From Rebecca billardiae RCC1528 (lineage: Eukaryota; Haptophyta), in the NCBI GenBank assembly GCA_965240325.2, contig OZ251238.1:1364001-1428000 (forward strand): a DNA stretch of 64,000 nucleotides, written 5' to 3'. Numbering within the stretch: the first letter of the stretch is position 1; each line of letters begins with the position of its first letter. Position numbers and translations under genes: made by a program. Positions 36,489 through 47,321 of the stretch are shown here, one piece after another. The notes under the pieces were generated by a model. The model saw nothing but the letters and a program-made list of their open reading frames with translations, did not search any database and had not been told where the DNA came from.

Positions 36489-37146
36489 TAGATAGACGAT
36501 AGATAGTAGCAGTAGATCATCTATAGATAGTGCGTGCTGAATTTTATATAATACCGCGCTGATGCTGCTGTGAGTAACTACGATATCTGAGTAACTCCGA
36601 CCGGAAGCAAGCGGAACTAGTAAATAGTAATAATAATACTGACACTGACTGATATGACTCGTCAATGATCATGATGCTGCTCACTGACAGAGCGTGGCGA
36701 ACTGGTTGCCGCGGTACCGTCGTGCGCTGCCCGCAGGGTCCGCGTGTTATTGCGTGAGTACATGAGCCGTCGACCAATGAATGCATTATGATGCGCAGCA
36801 CGCGCCCTCGTCGCGACTCGGCCCAGGCCGACGCACGCCGGCTAGCGACGGGCGGAGGCAGAGCCGGGTAGGGCCTTGGTCCCCTCGCCCACGCCTGCGC
36901 AATCAGCCTGCTGGCGCGGGCTGTGCCAGCCGCCGCCGCCGCCGCCGCGACCACTGGCCCTCTGCGGCCGCCTCATGCGGCTGCACTCGCACTCGCGGCC
37001 AGGCCGCGTCGGCCGAGTGCGCCCCGCCGGCCTTGCTGCCTGCCGCCACGTGCCCGCCGCCTCCCTCTCCTCACCCGCCGCCCTCCCCCCCGCCGCACGC
37101 GCGCGCTCGTCGCGCGCCCTCGAGCCGCTGGCGCGGTGCGGCCGCC
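36489..37146. other. Intergenic between the element and importin alpha
   Basis: No gene supported. AT-rich short repeats (GATAGATAG type) occur at 36489-36530. The GC-rich part adjoining 37146 is the 3' flank of importin alpha. Confidence 0.4.
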
Positions 37147-40100
37147 TCATCCGAACGTGAACCCGCCCTGCGGCACGCCGCTCGCCTGCTGCGGCTGGAA
37201 GACAAAGCCCTGCCCGTCCATGGTGGGCGCGACGGACGTGTCCTCTTCGTCGTCGATGCCAAAGTACTGCTCGAGGATGTGCACCGCCTTCTTGTACACG
37301 TCCTCGTTCTGGTGCGACTGCAGCGACTGCGCGGCACCGCACAGCCGGGCGGGCGGGTGGGCGGGCAGTCAGCCGGGTCGGGCAGCGGGCAGTTCAGCGC
37401 GCACCACACACAGAGCCGGCTCCCAGCTCGCAGCAGGGCGCGGTCCCGGGTGCGCGCGCGCGCGGTGGTTGTGGTGGTGATGACGCCATCGTCAGGCGCA
37501 GCGCGACACGCCGGGCCCTGCCGGAACCCCGCCACCGCACGCGTGCCACGCTCGGCCCTGCCCGAGGGAGCCGCCCGCCCGCCACTGCGCCACGCTCGGC
37601 CCTGCCCGAGGGAGGCAGCCCGCCCGCCACTGCACGCACCTCGAGTTTGTCCAATCCCTCGGCCTCGTCCACGAACGCCGTGTACGGGTTCTGCGGGAAC
37701 TGCGCCGGGTTGGAGTTCATCTCCTGCTCGCCCGCCTGAGGGGAGGGGAGGGGGAGGGTGGGCGTGGGCCTCGGTGCGCCAGCCGCTGCTCGGCCGGTGT
37801 GCGGCGCGGAGGCGGAGGAGGCCGCGCCCGCGCGCGCGCGCGCGCACACGCGCGCGCGCACACGCGAACACACACGCACACACACACGCGCACACACGCA
37901 CACGCACGCACACGCACACGCGAACACACACGCACACACCCACGCACACACACGCGCGCGCGCCCGGCCGGCGTGCCGCACCTTGAGAATGTTCTCAATC
38001 CCCTCGAGCGCGACCGTGATGAGGCGCGCGTCCGCCACGACCAGAAGGTCGCACAGCGGCTTGATGCAGCCCTGCTTCACGAGGTACGCGATCTGAGGGC
38101 CAGAGGGGAGGGGGTTAGGGTTGGGGGTAGGGTTAAAGTTAGGGGGCGGGGACACGGGCGGGGTCGGCACCGGCGCGCCCACGAGCGCGCGCACACGCGC
38201 ACGCACACGCGCACGCGCACGCGCACACACACGCGCGCGCACACGCGCACGCGCACACGCACACACGCACGCACGCACACATTACACGCACCTGCTCGGG
38301 CGAGCCGCCCGACGTCGCGTTCGAGATGGACCAGGCCGCCTCCTTCTTGATGTCGAACTCCGCCGTCTGCAGCAGCTGCACGAGCGGGGGCACCACGTTG
38401 GCCTGTGCGCGCGCGCGGTGGACGGGTGGTGCGGCGGCGGGGAGGGCGCGCGCGCGTGAGCCGCGGGCGCGCGCGGCACGCTCGCGCATGCGTCCACGCA
38501 CACACACACACACCGCCGCGCGCGCGCGCGAAAGCCCAACCCCCCTTTGCCCGCGCGCGCAGGGCACCGCACCGCACCGCACCGCACCGCGCGCAGGCGG
38601 CCGCGCGGCCGTGCAGGGCTGCGCCGCCGCCGGCAGCTGCAGCCCCGCGCACCCGGCGCTCCCCCGCGCGAGCTCGCCATCTCGCGCCACGCGCGCTCCC
38701 CCCCGCGCGCTCGCCATCTCGCGCCACAAGCGCGCCCCCGCGCGCGAGCGCGCCATCTCGGCGCGCGCGCGCTCCCCCGCGCGCGCGAGCTCGCGATCTC
38801 GGCGCGCGCGCGCGCCCCCGCGCGCGAGATCGCGATCTCGGCGCGCACCTCGATCACCGCCTGAATCTGCTCGCGCGTGCCGGCGGTGATGTTGGAGATC
38901 GTCCAGCACGCCTCCTTGCGGATGCCCTTCTTGGGCGAGCCGAGCAGCTTGAGCAGCTTGGGCAGCACGCCGCAGTTGATCACCGCCTGCGTCTGCATGT
39001 CGTCGCCCGTGACGATGTTGCCCGCCGTGCGGAGCGCGGGCGTCTGCACGCTCGCCTGCGCCTGCCCCATGAGCTCCACGACGCGCGGGCAGATACCGGT
39101 ATCCAGAACGGCCTGGATCTTCTCGTTCGGCCCGTCGGAGAGGTAGCTGAGCGCCCAGCACCCGTCGGCCAGCACCTCCTCGTCGTTCGAGAAGATCAGC
39201 TGCGCCAGCTTCGGCAGCGCCGGAAGCACCAACTCCCATCTCGGCTGCGGCTTCCCCCTGCACAAGTTGGACAGCGTCCACGTGGCGTTCCGGAGCATAG
39301 ACATCTTGGAGTTGGGGTTGAGCTGCTCGAGCAGCGGCAGCAGCGCGCCGTGGTTCAGCACCAGGTCGCGGCACTCGGGCGAGTCGCCCGCGATGTTGCC
39401 CAGCGCCCACACGGCCTGCGCGCGCGCCGAGCGAGCGAGCAATCCGAGCGCGCGCGCGGTGGCGCGCGCGTGCACGCCGCCGCGCCGCGCCGCGAGCGCG
39501 CGCGCGCGCGCCGCGCGGCGAGAGGCGGCGGTGGGGCGAGGGAGCGGGCGTGAGCGCGCGGCGCACGCGCGGGCGGGCTCGGGCGCCAGCCCGGGCGCAC
39601 CGCCCGCCCTCGCGCACAGCGTGGCAGACCCGCCCGCTCGCGGCCGCCCGCTCGCGGCGCGGCGTGCGCGGCGCTCTCCGCGCGGCGCGCGCGCGCGGCG
39701 ACGGGGGCGCGCGGTGGCGCGGCGGATGCGCGCGGCCCCGCGCCTCGCACCTGCTCGCGCACGTCGTCGTTCAGCGAGAGCAGCAGCTGCACGAAGATCG
39801 GAACGGCCCCGTTGGAAATCACTTCGCGCGTGTGCTCCGACGTGCCGGACGCGATGTTGGTGAGCGCCCAGGCGGCCTCGAACTGCAGCGCGGGGTTGTC
39901 CGCGCACTGGAGGAGCTGGACGAACCGCGGCACCACGCCCGCGTTGATCACCTCCTCGATCGGCGGCGAGCGCTCGATCGAGAGCAGCTTGCGAAACTGT
40001 GTGACCGCTTGCAGCTGGAGCGACGGGTCGTCAGAGTTGATGGAGGCGACGAGCTGCTCGGGGTTGGCGCCCTGCCACGCCTGCAGGCCGAGGTTGCCGA

Positions 40101-40299
40101 ACGACTCGGAGTGCGCGGGCGGCGCGGGCTGCCCGCCGAAGCGCTTCTTCTGCAGGTTCTCTGCGCGCTTCTCCTTGCGGATCGAGATCGTCGTCTCCTC
40201 GCGGTTCCGGCGCGCGTCGTCCTTGTCGAGGGTCTTGTAGCGCGCCGAGTTGAGGCGGCGCGAGGCGGCCGCGCTCTCGGGACGCTCTTCGGAGTCCAT
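37147..40299 (-). CDS. Importin subunit alpha (five introns)
   Basis: Nuclear import adaptor that binds classical nuclear localisation signals and importin beta. Exons 40299-39751, 39415-38849, 38402-38292, 38092-37982, 37735-37640 and 37326-37147 join to 537 aa, the normal size. The importin-beta-binding region is at about 10-60 ([20 protein letters not shown]). Armadillo repeats follow with the conserved W/N pairs: [72 protein letters not shown]. The C-terminal acidic [16 protein letters not shown] and a Gly/Phe-rich end (GGFTFG) complete it. All five donors are GTGCG. It is divergent from the RibD/DHFR-like gene, with 253 bp between start codons. Confidence 0.95.
37827..38282. repeat. CA/CG alternating tracts in importin alpha introns 3 and 4
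   Basis: Intron 4 (37827-37971) and intron 3 (38175-38282) both consist largely of alternating purine-pyrimidine CACGCG/ACACAC sequence, a pattern prone to Z-DNA. Exon 4 lies between them. The acceptor side of intron 3 (38105-38145) has TTAGGG-like repeats. Confidence 0.75.
38670..38848. repeat. Minisatellite in importin alpha intron 2
   Basis: About five copies of a 36-41 bp unit with a core like CGCGATCTCGGCGCGCGC, the last abutting the exon 2 splice donor. Cores start near 38679, 38715, 38754, 38795 and 38834. Confidence 0.7.
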
Positions 40300-40552
40300 C
40301 GCGGCCGGCGGGACGGGTCGAGCGCGCTGGGCGCCTGGTGCTCGCGACGGCGAGGAAGCGCGCCCCGCAGCGGAGCGCTAGGCTGTGCGCGCGCGCTGAC
40401 CAAGGATGGCGCGCCCGCCGCCCGGAGCGTTGAAGGGTGTGGCCCCGGACTCTTGCAGACCCCCTGGTCGGCGCGCTTGCGCCCGCCTGCCGCCATCTCC
40501 CGGACTTTCAACATGTGAGCGGCCAGCGGTCGGCAGATCGACGGCGGCGAAA

Positions 40553-41254
40553 ATGGTGCTGCTGCTGCGCCGAGCCGCGCTGGGCGTGGGCGCGGCGATC
40601 GCGGGGACGGGGACCTCCCTGGCGTTCGCGCTGCAGCAGCCCGGCCCGCCCCGCTCGGCGCTATCGCCCCGGCCCGTCGTGTACTACGTGGCCAGCTCGC
40701 TCGACGGCTTCATCGCGGGCGAGGGCGACGACCTCTCGTGGCTCGGCGGCCGCGAAGATGCGGTGCTGGCCGGCGCCAACGGCGAGCTGGCCGAGATCGA
40801 CTTTGGCGGCTTCTACGCCGGGGTCGAGTACACCGTCTCCGGCAGCCGCACGTACGACTGGGTCCGCGCGCAGGGCGTCGACGACCCGTACCCGACGAGC
40901 ACCAACTACGTCCTCACCTCGCGCGCGCGAGAGAGAGAGCCTGACCCGCGCGCCATCTTCGCGGACGAGCCGGCGGCAGAGTTGGTGCGCCGGCTGCGGG
41001 TGGCGGAGGGCGCGCCGGGGCGCGCGCGCGGCGCGGTGTGGATCGTCGGCGGCGGACGCCTCGCCACGCAGCTGCTGCGCGCCGGACTGGTCGACACGCT
41101 CGAGGTGAGCGTGCACCCGGTCCTGCTCGGCCGCGGCGCGCCGCTCGTGAGCGCCGAGCTCGGCGAGGCGCGCGTGGACCTGCGCATGCGGGAGGCGGTG
41201 CCGATAAAGAACGGCGTGCTCCGCGTCGTCTACGACGTGGTGCACGCCGGCTGA
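40553..41254 (+). CDS. RibD C-terminal / DHFR-like reductase family protein
   Basis: A 233-aa protein of the RibD_C/dihydrofolate-reductase-like superfamily (PF01872 type, as in bacterial YwjB/YyaP proteins). The fold begins at VVYYVASSLDGFIAGEGDDL, the family signature for the first strand and substrate loop. The NADPH-binding segment is GAVWIVGGGRLATQLLRAGL, then VDTLEVSVHPVLLGRGAPL. The N-terminal ~40 residues (MVLLLRRAALGVGAAIAGTG) look like an organelle-targeting or signal sequence. It lacks the deaminase half, so it is unlikely to be a full riboflavin enzyme, and its substrate is unknown. No introns. Confidence 0.78.
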   Translation: MVLLLRRAALGVGAAIAGTGTSLAFALQQPGPPRSALSPRPVVYYVASSLDGFIAGEGDDLSWLGGREDAVLAGANGELAEIDFGGFYAGVEYTVSGSRTYDWVRAQGVDDPYPTSTNYVLTSRAREREPDPRAIFADEPAAELVRRLRVAEGAPGRARGAVWIVGGGRLATQLLRAGLVDTLEVSVHPVLLGRGAPLVSAELGEARVDLRMREAVPIKNGVLRVVYDVVHAG

Positions 41255-41876
41255 CCCGCCGCCTGCACGTGCGCCGCACACGCGCAGTAGTGACAGTCCC
41301 GGTGCGGAGTCGGAGTGACTCGGACTATAGTGCAGATCATTGACCAGTGTTCACCCCGTTCGCAGGCCAGGCGCTGGCCTCAATGCGCGGTCAACAATCT
41401 CAGCAGTCTTATTCAGCACAGCAAGCTGCTAACTGAGATCTCTGTCCGGAGCAGCGCGGAGGCTCTTGCTGCACGGCATAGGCGGTTCGGTCACTGACAC
41501 TAAGCCGCCCGTCACTACAGCACTACTCACTAGCGGCCGGCCCGCCGCAGCCGGCCCGCGCGGGCGAGACGTCACAGCCATTGTCACATCAGCTCAGTGG
41601 ACTCTCAGGGGCTCCCCTGGTGACACTCACACTGGCTCTGTCCGACTGCGGCAGACACTGGCGGACTGGCCCTCAAACGTTGAGTGTGTCCGAAACAGCA
41701 GACGCAAGTCGTCGCGGGGTCCGCAGGTCTACGCAGTATGCGGCGGCAGCCCAAGGCGGCGGCGGAGTCACGGCGAGCTGCAATCAGACCGTATCTGCGG
41801 CCTGCGGTCGCCTGCCGCCACGCCAGGCGCGCAGCGCACGCCAGCGGTGGAGCCACCGCGCACTCTACTTCGACGA
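41255..41876. other. Intergenic between convergent genes
   Basis: No gene supported between the 3' ends of the RibD-like and SET genes. No long repeats apart from the 31-bp duplication that follows. Confidence 0.4.
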
Positions 41877-41938
41877 GCGGATGATTTCGTCACACCCATG
41901 GGTTGAAGCGGATGATTTCGTCACACCCATGGGTTGAA
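41877..41938. repeat. Perfect 31-bp tandem duplication over the SET stop codon
   Basis: Two identical 31-bp units, 41877-41907 and 41908-41938. On the minus strand each encodes the end FNPWV plus TGA, so the second unit is the functional terminus of the SET gene and the first is a copy in its 3' flank. Confidence 0.9.
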
Positions 41939-43111
41939 GCCGTACTGCGCGACAAAGAGGCGCTCCTCCGCCAGCCACGCGTCGGGGGAGCGGTGGCCCC
42001 AGCCCGCGTTGCCGTACCACTGCCACAGCTGGTCCCCCGCGCACACGGGCAGCGCGTTCGGCGCGTGCACGCTCACGAGCACCTCCCCAGAGTCCGGCGC
42101 AGAGTCCGGCTTCTCGGGCGCGGCCGGGCGCGCGCGCCAGCGCACGCACGCGTCCAGAATCCCGTGCTTGCGGAAGCGCGCGCCCGCCTCGCCGGACGCG
42201 CGCAGCGCGGACTCGGACGGGTGGTTGAGGCAGTCGAAGAAGGGCACCATCACGTACGAGAAGCCCGAGAGCGAGACCCTGGACCGCTCGCCGTCCGACG
42301 GCGCGGCTGAGGGCGCGGCGCGCTCCGCGCCGTCCGCGCCCGAGCCGGCGGCCGCGCCGGCGGAGGCGGTGGCGGCGGCGGTGGCGGCGGCAGCGGCGGG
42401 GCGCGCGGCGGGGACGGCGGTGGACATGTCGAAGCTGCGCGACGCCACGATCACGACGGCGCGGTAGCACTGCGCCTCCGTCGGCGCCGGCTCGCCCGCC
42501 GTCGCCTCGGCCGCCTCGGTCAGAATTGCATGCACCGCCTCGGCCGACACGCGCGCGTCTTCCATGTGCTCGCCCAGCGTCTCGTCATCGCGGAGGACGA
42601 GCGGGTGGTTGCGCAGGGAGTCCTCCCCGCCCGGGCCGCCGTCTCCCCATGGGAGCATGTCCACGTACTCGCCCCACGCGCGCCGCGCGCTCGAGCTCGG
42701 CGCGTAGCGCGCGCGCGCGATCAGGGCGGCCAGCACGACGGCCTCGGCGGCGCGCGCGCCGTCCTGCTGCTGGAGGAAGACGGCGGCAAAGTTGCCGAGC
42801 TCGGGGTCGTTGAGTGCCGCCTCCGCCGAGAGGCACGCGCTCACGGGCACCTCGCCGAGCAGCTCGCGCGCCGCGAGGTCCTCCGTCGCAAAAAGGCCAA
42901 GCCCACCGCCGCATGCGGTGCTCGGTGCCATCTCGACCTTGGGCGAGGCGACGCCGCCGGCGGCGGAGAACCAGCGCGTGAACGCGCTCATGTCGTGCGG
43001 CGCGTTGGGCGTGGATGACCTCGCCGCCGCGCCCGCGCCCCCGCGCGCGAGCAGCACCGGCACGAGCGTGCTAATCAGCCGCATGGGCGTCGTCGTCGTC
43101 GGCGGGGCCAT
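41921..43111 (-). CDS. SET-domain lysine methyltransferase (SETD3/LSMT type)
   Basis: A 396-aa SET protein of the Rubisco-LSMT/SETD3 class, which methylates non-histone targets using SAM. The start at 43111 (MAPPTTTTPMRLIST) is followed by a hydrophobic leader suggesting plastid or secretory targeting; the frame is open to 43198. SET motifs are GGGLGLFATEDLAARELLGE near the start of the domain, FSYVMVPFFDCLNHPSESAL (the NH motif), and DQLWQWYGNAGWG with a closing QYGFNPWV. An Ala/Gly-rich insertion of about 50 residues sits before the NH motif, where the iSET insert usually is. Substrate unknown. Intronless. Confidence 0.8.
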   Translation of the reverse strand: MAPPTTTTPMRLISTLVPVLLARGGAGAAARSSTPNAPHDMSAFTRWFSAAGGVASPKVEMAPSTACGGGLGLFATEDLAARELLGEVPVSACLSAEAALNDPELGNFAAVFLQQQDGARAAEAVVLAALIARARYAPSSSARRAWGEYVDMLPWGDGGPGGEDSLRNHPLVLRDDETLGEHMEDARVSAEAVHAILTEAAEATAGEPAPTEAQCYRAVVIVASRSFDMSTAVPAARPAAAAATAAATASAGAAAGSGADGAERAAPSAAPSDGERSRVSLSGFSYVMVPFFDCLNHPSESALRASGEAGARFRKHGILDACVRWRARPAAPEKPDSAPDSGEVLVSVHAPNALPVCAGDQLWQWYGNAGWGHRSPDAWLAEERLFVAQYGFNPWV

Positions 43112-43671
43112 TGTGCCAGTCGGGCGCGACCGGAGTCGTAAAGTTACGTGAGTCAGTCGCCGTTCCGAGCACATGCAACTTGGCAGCCTGACGATCATGC
43201 GGGCCTGTCATCAGCCGGCTACTAATCTTGTTACAAGTACCGTACGGTCAAGTTTGCTTCCACGCGGGATCGCTCCCCGCTCCGGCGCTGCGAATGGTTG
43301 CAATTGTTTGGAGCTTGGCCATTAGGCGCTTCTCCAAGCGTTTTCGTGGATTTCGTCGAGATTTCACGGCTTTCGGCAATCTTCACTGGCGTGTCGTGTC
43401 TCTTCACGAGGGCGCGAATGGGTGGTTCACGCGGACGCGGTCGTAAGAAAACTTCTCGCGAAGGGCTGCAAACTGAAAGGAGATGCGCACCGGCCACTCA
43501 AATCGGCGGATCTTGTGCGGCCCCAAGCACCCCCGGAGCCCGCGATGAGGTCATTAAAAAGCAATCTCCCGAATCCTGATTGCCGCATCGGTCCCTTCAT
43601 CAACGCCGAGAGCCGACCGCGCCCGACGACCGCGCCTCATCAGCACGTCTTTTCGCCCGGCCGACGTCATC
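43112..43671. other. Intergenic, divergent promoter region
   Basis: No gene supported. Lower GC at 43200-43560, lying between the divergent SET and small-protein genes. Confidence 0.4.
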
Positions 43672-44311
43672 ATGTTCCGCATGTTCATCCTCCTCGCGCT
43701 CGCGGCCCTCGCCGCGGCGTACCAGGGCCCGATGCCGACGCGCGTGTCGTCGAAGAGCATCGTGATGATGAGCCGCTTCAAGGGCAAGATGTGGGACATG
43801 GACGCGAAGAAGGAGATCTTCGTGCGCGCGCGCTCGCACCGCCGCGCTAATTGCGCGCGCGCGCGCGCGCGCGCGCGCGCGCCGGCCCGCGCGCGCCCCA
43901 TCATGCCACACTCACCGCCACGCGCGCACAATCCCCACCTCGCCCCGCTGAGCAGGCCGAGTGGGACGCGGACAAGCCGCGTGACTACGACAACTTCAAC
44001 CCGTTCGAGCGCGACAGCAACGGCAACTGCTGCGACCCGTCGGGCAAGTTCCCCGGCGAGGGCAACTACCAGGTGCGGCTCCGCGCGTCCGCGCGCGCGC
44101 GCGCTCGGCGTCGCGCCTGTCCTCTGACGCCTCCGCGCCCCGCGCGCGCCCTCCGCAGGACCCGATGCGCCCGGAGGCCAACTGGGAGACGATGCAGAGG
44201 GACCGCGCGATCATGGATGAGATCAACAAGGACCCGCGCATGGCCATCAAGGGCAAGCCCGGCAACTGGAAGTACGGCTGGGACAAGGACCTCGGCATGA
44301 TCATGAACTAA
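43672..44311 (+). CDS. Small candidate plastid protein, function unknown (two introns)
   Basis: Exons 43672-43821, 43956-44072 and 44159-44311 join in frame to a 139-aa protein. MFRMFILLALAALAAAYQGP is a signal peptide followed by SKSIVMMSRFKGK, a pattern seen in proteins sent to complex plastids through the ER. The mature part is hydrophilic and rich in Asp, Asn, Trp, Pro and Met: WDADKPRDYDNFNPFERDSN, a CC pair, then MAIKGKPGNWKYGWDKDLGM. No transmembrane helix is present. Introns have donors GTGCGCG and GTGCGGC. I do not recognise the family. A lumenal or stromal accessory protein of the photosynthetic apparatus is one possibility, inferred only from the targeting-like leader. Confidence 0.7.
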
Positions 44312-44751
44312 GCGTTGTCACGACGTCGCCCTCTCCCGCGTGAGTGAGGAGCACTGATCTCTGTATCTTCGTGTGCAGCCGCCGTGACGGGCCCGCGGCG
44401 AAATTGTCCACTGCGACGACGTTCCGTTCGGGTGATTGATTGCCAGGCGGCGGCGGCGCTGATCGCGCTGCCGTCGGCTGTCAGCCAGGCTTGTCACGGC
44501 TCTGTATCCAATCTGATGATGCACTGCATTGCGCCTGTAGCTTCGTGCCCTGTGCATGGCCCCCATCGGCGCCCTCCGGCTCGAGAGGATTATAAGACGC
44601 CGTGAGCCTCGCCTCTCGAGTCTCGGCGCTTTCGGCCTTTCGGCGGCGGCCGGCGCCGGACGAACGGTTTAGCCGCGAAAACCGACGACGAAGTCCGGGC
44701 TCCGGGCGCAAGTTCCGGGCGGGCGCACCAGGCTGCACTGGCCTTCCAAGA

Positions 44752-46891
44752 ATGGCGGGGCCGCGCGCGCGCGCCGCGTGGGCGCTGCTCGCGCTCAGCG
44801 TCGCGCCGACGGCGACGTGGGCGAGCCCGGACATCATCGAGCAGATCGCGGCCGATGCGCTCGCTGTCGAGGCGCAGGTCATGCTCTCCATCCACGGCAG
44901 CGCCGCCGAGCCGCGCGCGCGAGAGCTGTGCGAGCGCGCGCTCGCGCAGGACACTTGGAACGTGCGCGCGCTCGAGCTGATGCGCGAGCTGACGAAGCGC
45001 GACAAGGCGTCCGGCACGCAGGCGGCGGCGCTGATGCCACCGCCGCCGTCCACGCCGCCGCCGCTCGCCACGCCCTCGCCGACCGAGCAGCGCGCCGCGC
45101 CGACCGAGTGGCACGAGCGCATCGCGTTGGCCAACGCTAAGATCGAGGAAGCGGTCCGGATCCAGACGTTCGACGTGGACTCGTACACGCGCACGCCGCA
45201 CGTGATCAAGCTGTACGAGGACGCGCTGCGCACGCTGCCCGAGCTCGCGCAGGTCGAGCCCACGCTCGCGGCGAGCGTGTACGACAACATGGCCGTCGCG
45301 CTGCGCGCGATCGACCGGATCGACGAGGCGATCGTTGCGCACCGGCGCGCGACCGAGATCTCGCCGGCGGTGGCGCGGCACCACATGAACCTCGCGGGCA
45401 CGCTGTACATGCAGGGCGACACGGCCGAGGCGGCCAAGTCGTGCCGCGTCGCGCTCGAGCTCAACCCGATGCACGCCAAGGCTTTGAACATCCTCAACTC
45501 CGTCGAGCCAATCACGGACAAGAGCGACCCTAGGCTCGGCCTGCTGCGGCGGCACGTGGCAGCGACGGCGGAGCTGACGGACGAGGAGCGCACGCTGTCG
45601 CACTTCGACCTGTACCGCGCGCTGGACAAGCTCGGGCGGTACGACGAGGCGTGGGAGCACCTCGAGCGGGGCAACGAGCTCGCGCTGCAGGACATGCTCG
45701 CGCGCCCGAACGCCGACGGCGCCGGCGGCGCGCACGTGCCCAGCGAGTCCGACCTGGAGTCAACGGTGCAGCTGCTGTCGTCCGTGTTTCGTCAGGAGTA
45801 CGTGGCGGAGGCGCTGCGCGCGGCGGAGGGCGCGTGGCGCGCGGCGGGCGCGCCCGACTCCGACGCCGCGTGGTCCGCCCAAGCCGAGCGCACCGCGCCC
45901 GTCTTCATCGTCGGCGCGTACCGGTCCGGCTCGACACTGATTGAGACTATCTTGTCGTCGCACTCGCGCGTGCACGGCGCGGGCGAGAACACCGCGCTGG
46001 CGCCCGCGGTGGCGGTGGCGGCGCAGGCGCTGGCCGACGAGGGGTACCCCGCGCGCGGCTACCCGGGCATCTTCTTCGAGGCGGCGGCGCGCGAGCCGCG
46101 CGCGTGGGAGCGCGTCGGCGCGCACTACATGGCGCTGATGCGCGAGTCCAAGACGGTGCAGGCGGCGGGCAAGCCTCGGTGGGCGGACAAGAACCTGGGG
46201 AACTCGCGGCTGGTGGGCGTGATCAGCCTGGCGATGCCGCGCGCGCGGATCGTGCACACGGTGCGCTCGCCCGTCGCCACGTGCTTCTCGATGTACACGC
46301 AGCACTTCACGCAGGGCTCGGCCGAGGGCCGATGGTTCACCTGCCGGCAGCGCTCGCTCGTCGCGCACTACCGCGCGCAGCACCGAATGATGAAGCACTG
46401 GGAGTCGGTCCTGCCGGCCGGACGCATGCTCACGGTCCGGTACGAGGACGTGGTGGCCGGGCAGGAGGAGCTCACGCGCCGGATCGTCGCGTACTCGGGC
46501 CTCGAGTGGGAGGACGCGTGCCTCCAGTTCCACAAGAGCAAGCGCTCGGTCGCCACCGCCTCGCTCTCACAGGTGCGCAAACGCGCGCGCGCCCGACCGC
46601 CGCGCGCCTCGCCGCGCCCGCTCCGGGCGGCGCCGTGCGCGCCCTCGGCTAACGCGCGCCCGCGCCGCGGGGCTTGCCTCGGCGTGCGCCGCGCTCCGTG
46701 CCGCCCGCGCCCGCGCGGCGCAGGTGCGCAAGCCCATCTACAACTCGTCGCTCGAGTCGTGGCGGCGGTACGAGGGCCGCCTGCAGACGCTCGTCGACGG
46801 GCTGGCGGACCTGGAGGGCGTCGACTGGCCGAGCGCGCGCTGGCCGCCCGCGGCGGCCGACGAGCCGCCCGATGTGGCGGGGGCGGCGTAA
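44752..46891 (+). CDS. TPR-containing sulfotransferase (one intron)
   Basis: A 662-aa protein with a signal peptide (MAGPRARAAWALLALSVAPT), tetratricopeptide-like helices (about 150-310, e.g. AIVAHRRATEISPAVARHHM and AAKSCRVALELNPMHAKALN) and a Sulfotransfer_3-type domain. The PAPS loop VFIVGAYRSGSTLIETIL begins near residue 384. The 3'-phosphate motif is RIVHTVRSPVATCFSMYTQH near 500-520, and the C-terminal SQVRKPIYNSSLESWRRYEG is typical of bacterial-type TPR sulfotransferases. Exons are 44752-46572 and 46724-46891. The 151-bp intron is bounded by an 11-bp direct repeat. The start at 44752 is preferred over the upstream ATG at 44602, which would bury the signal peptide. It may act on tyrosines or glycans in the secretory pathway; the bacterial-like domain pairing suggests an ancient transfer, unproven. 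Confidence 0.88.
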
Positions 46892-47321
46892 TTGCAGCCG
46901 TCGTAACAATATTTCAATTTGCTATACGACGAGTACGCGTACGCACGGTTCTCTCGGCTCATTCCGCCGGGCTGATGAATGCCAGCCAGCTAGCAGCACG
47001 CGGTAACCCGTCCGGGACTCCGCGGAATTGATCAAATATCAGTGACAGTACCGCGGACTGTACGGTATGTACTATGTACCGGTAGCGGCGGTAGCGGCGG
47101 CACGGTCCGCCCGCGACGCCGTGCCCCCGACGCGGCCGACGCCCCCGCGCGCGGCCTGGGCGGCCCGACTCGGACGCGAGGCACACGTACTCCGTCATCA
47201 GTCATAGACTGAGACTCATATACTCATCATCATGCGCCCGCCATGTCAGCCATATGTGGCCGCCTCTGAAACACCATAAGTCGTCACACAGTCCGCACGG
47301 CCACGGAGTGACTGACCGGGA
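46892..47321. other. Intergenic
   Basis: No gene supported; AT-richer DNA between the convergent TPR-sulfotransferase and GNAT genes. Confidence 0.4.
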
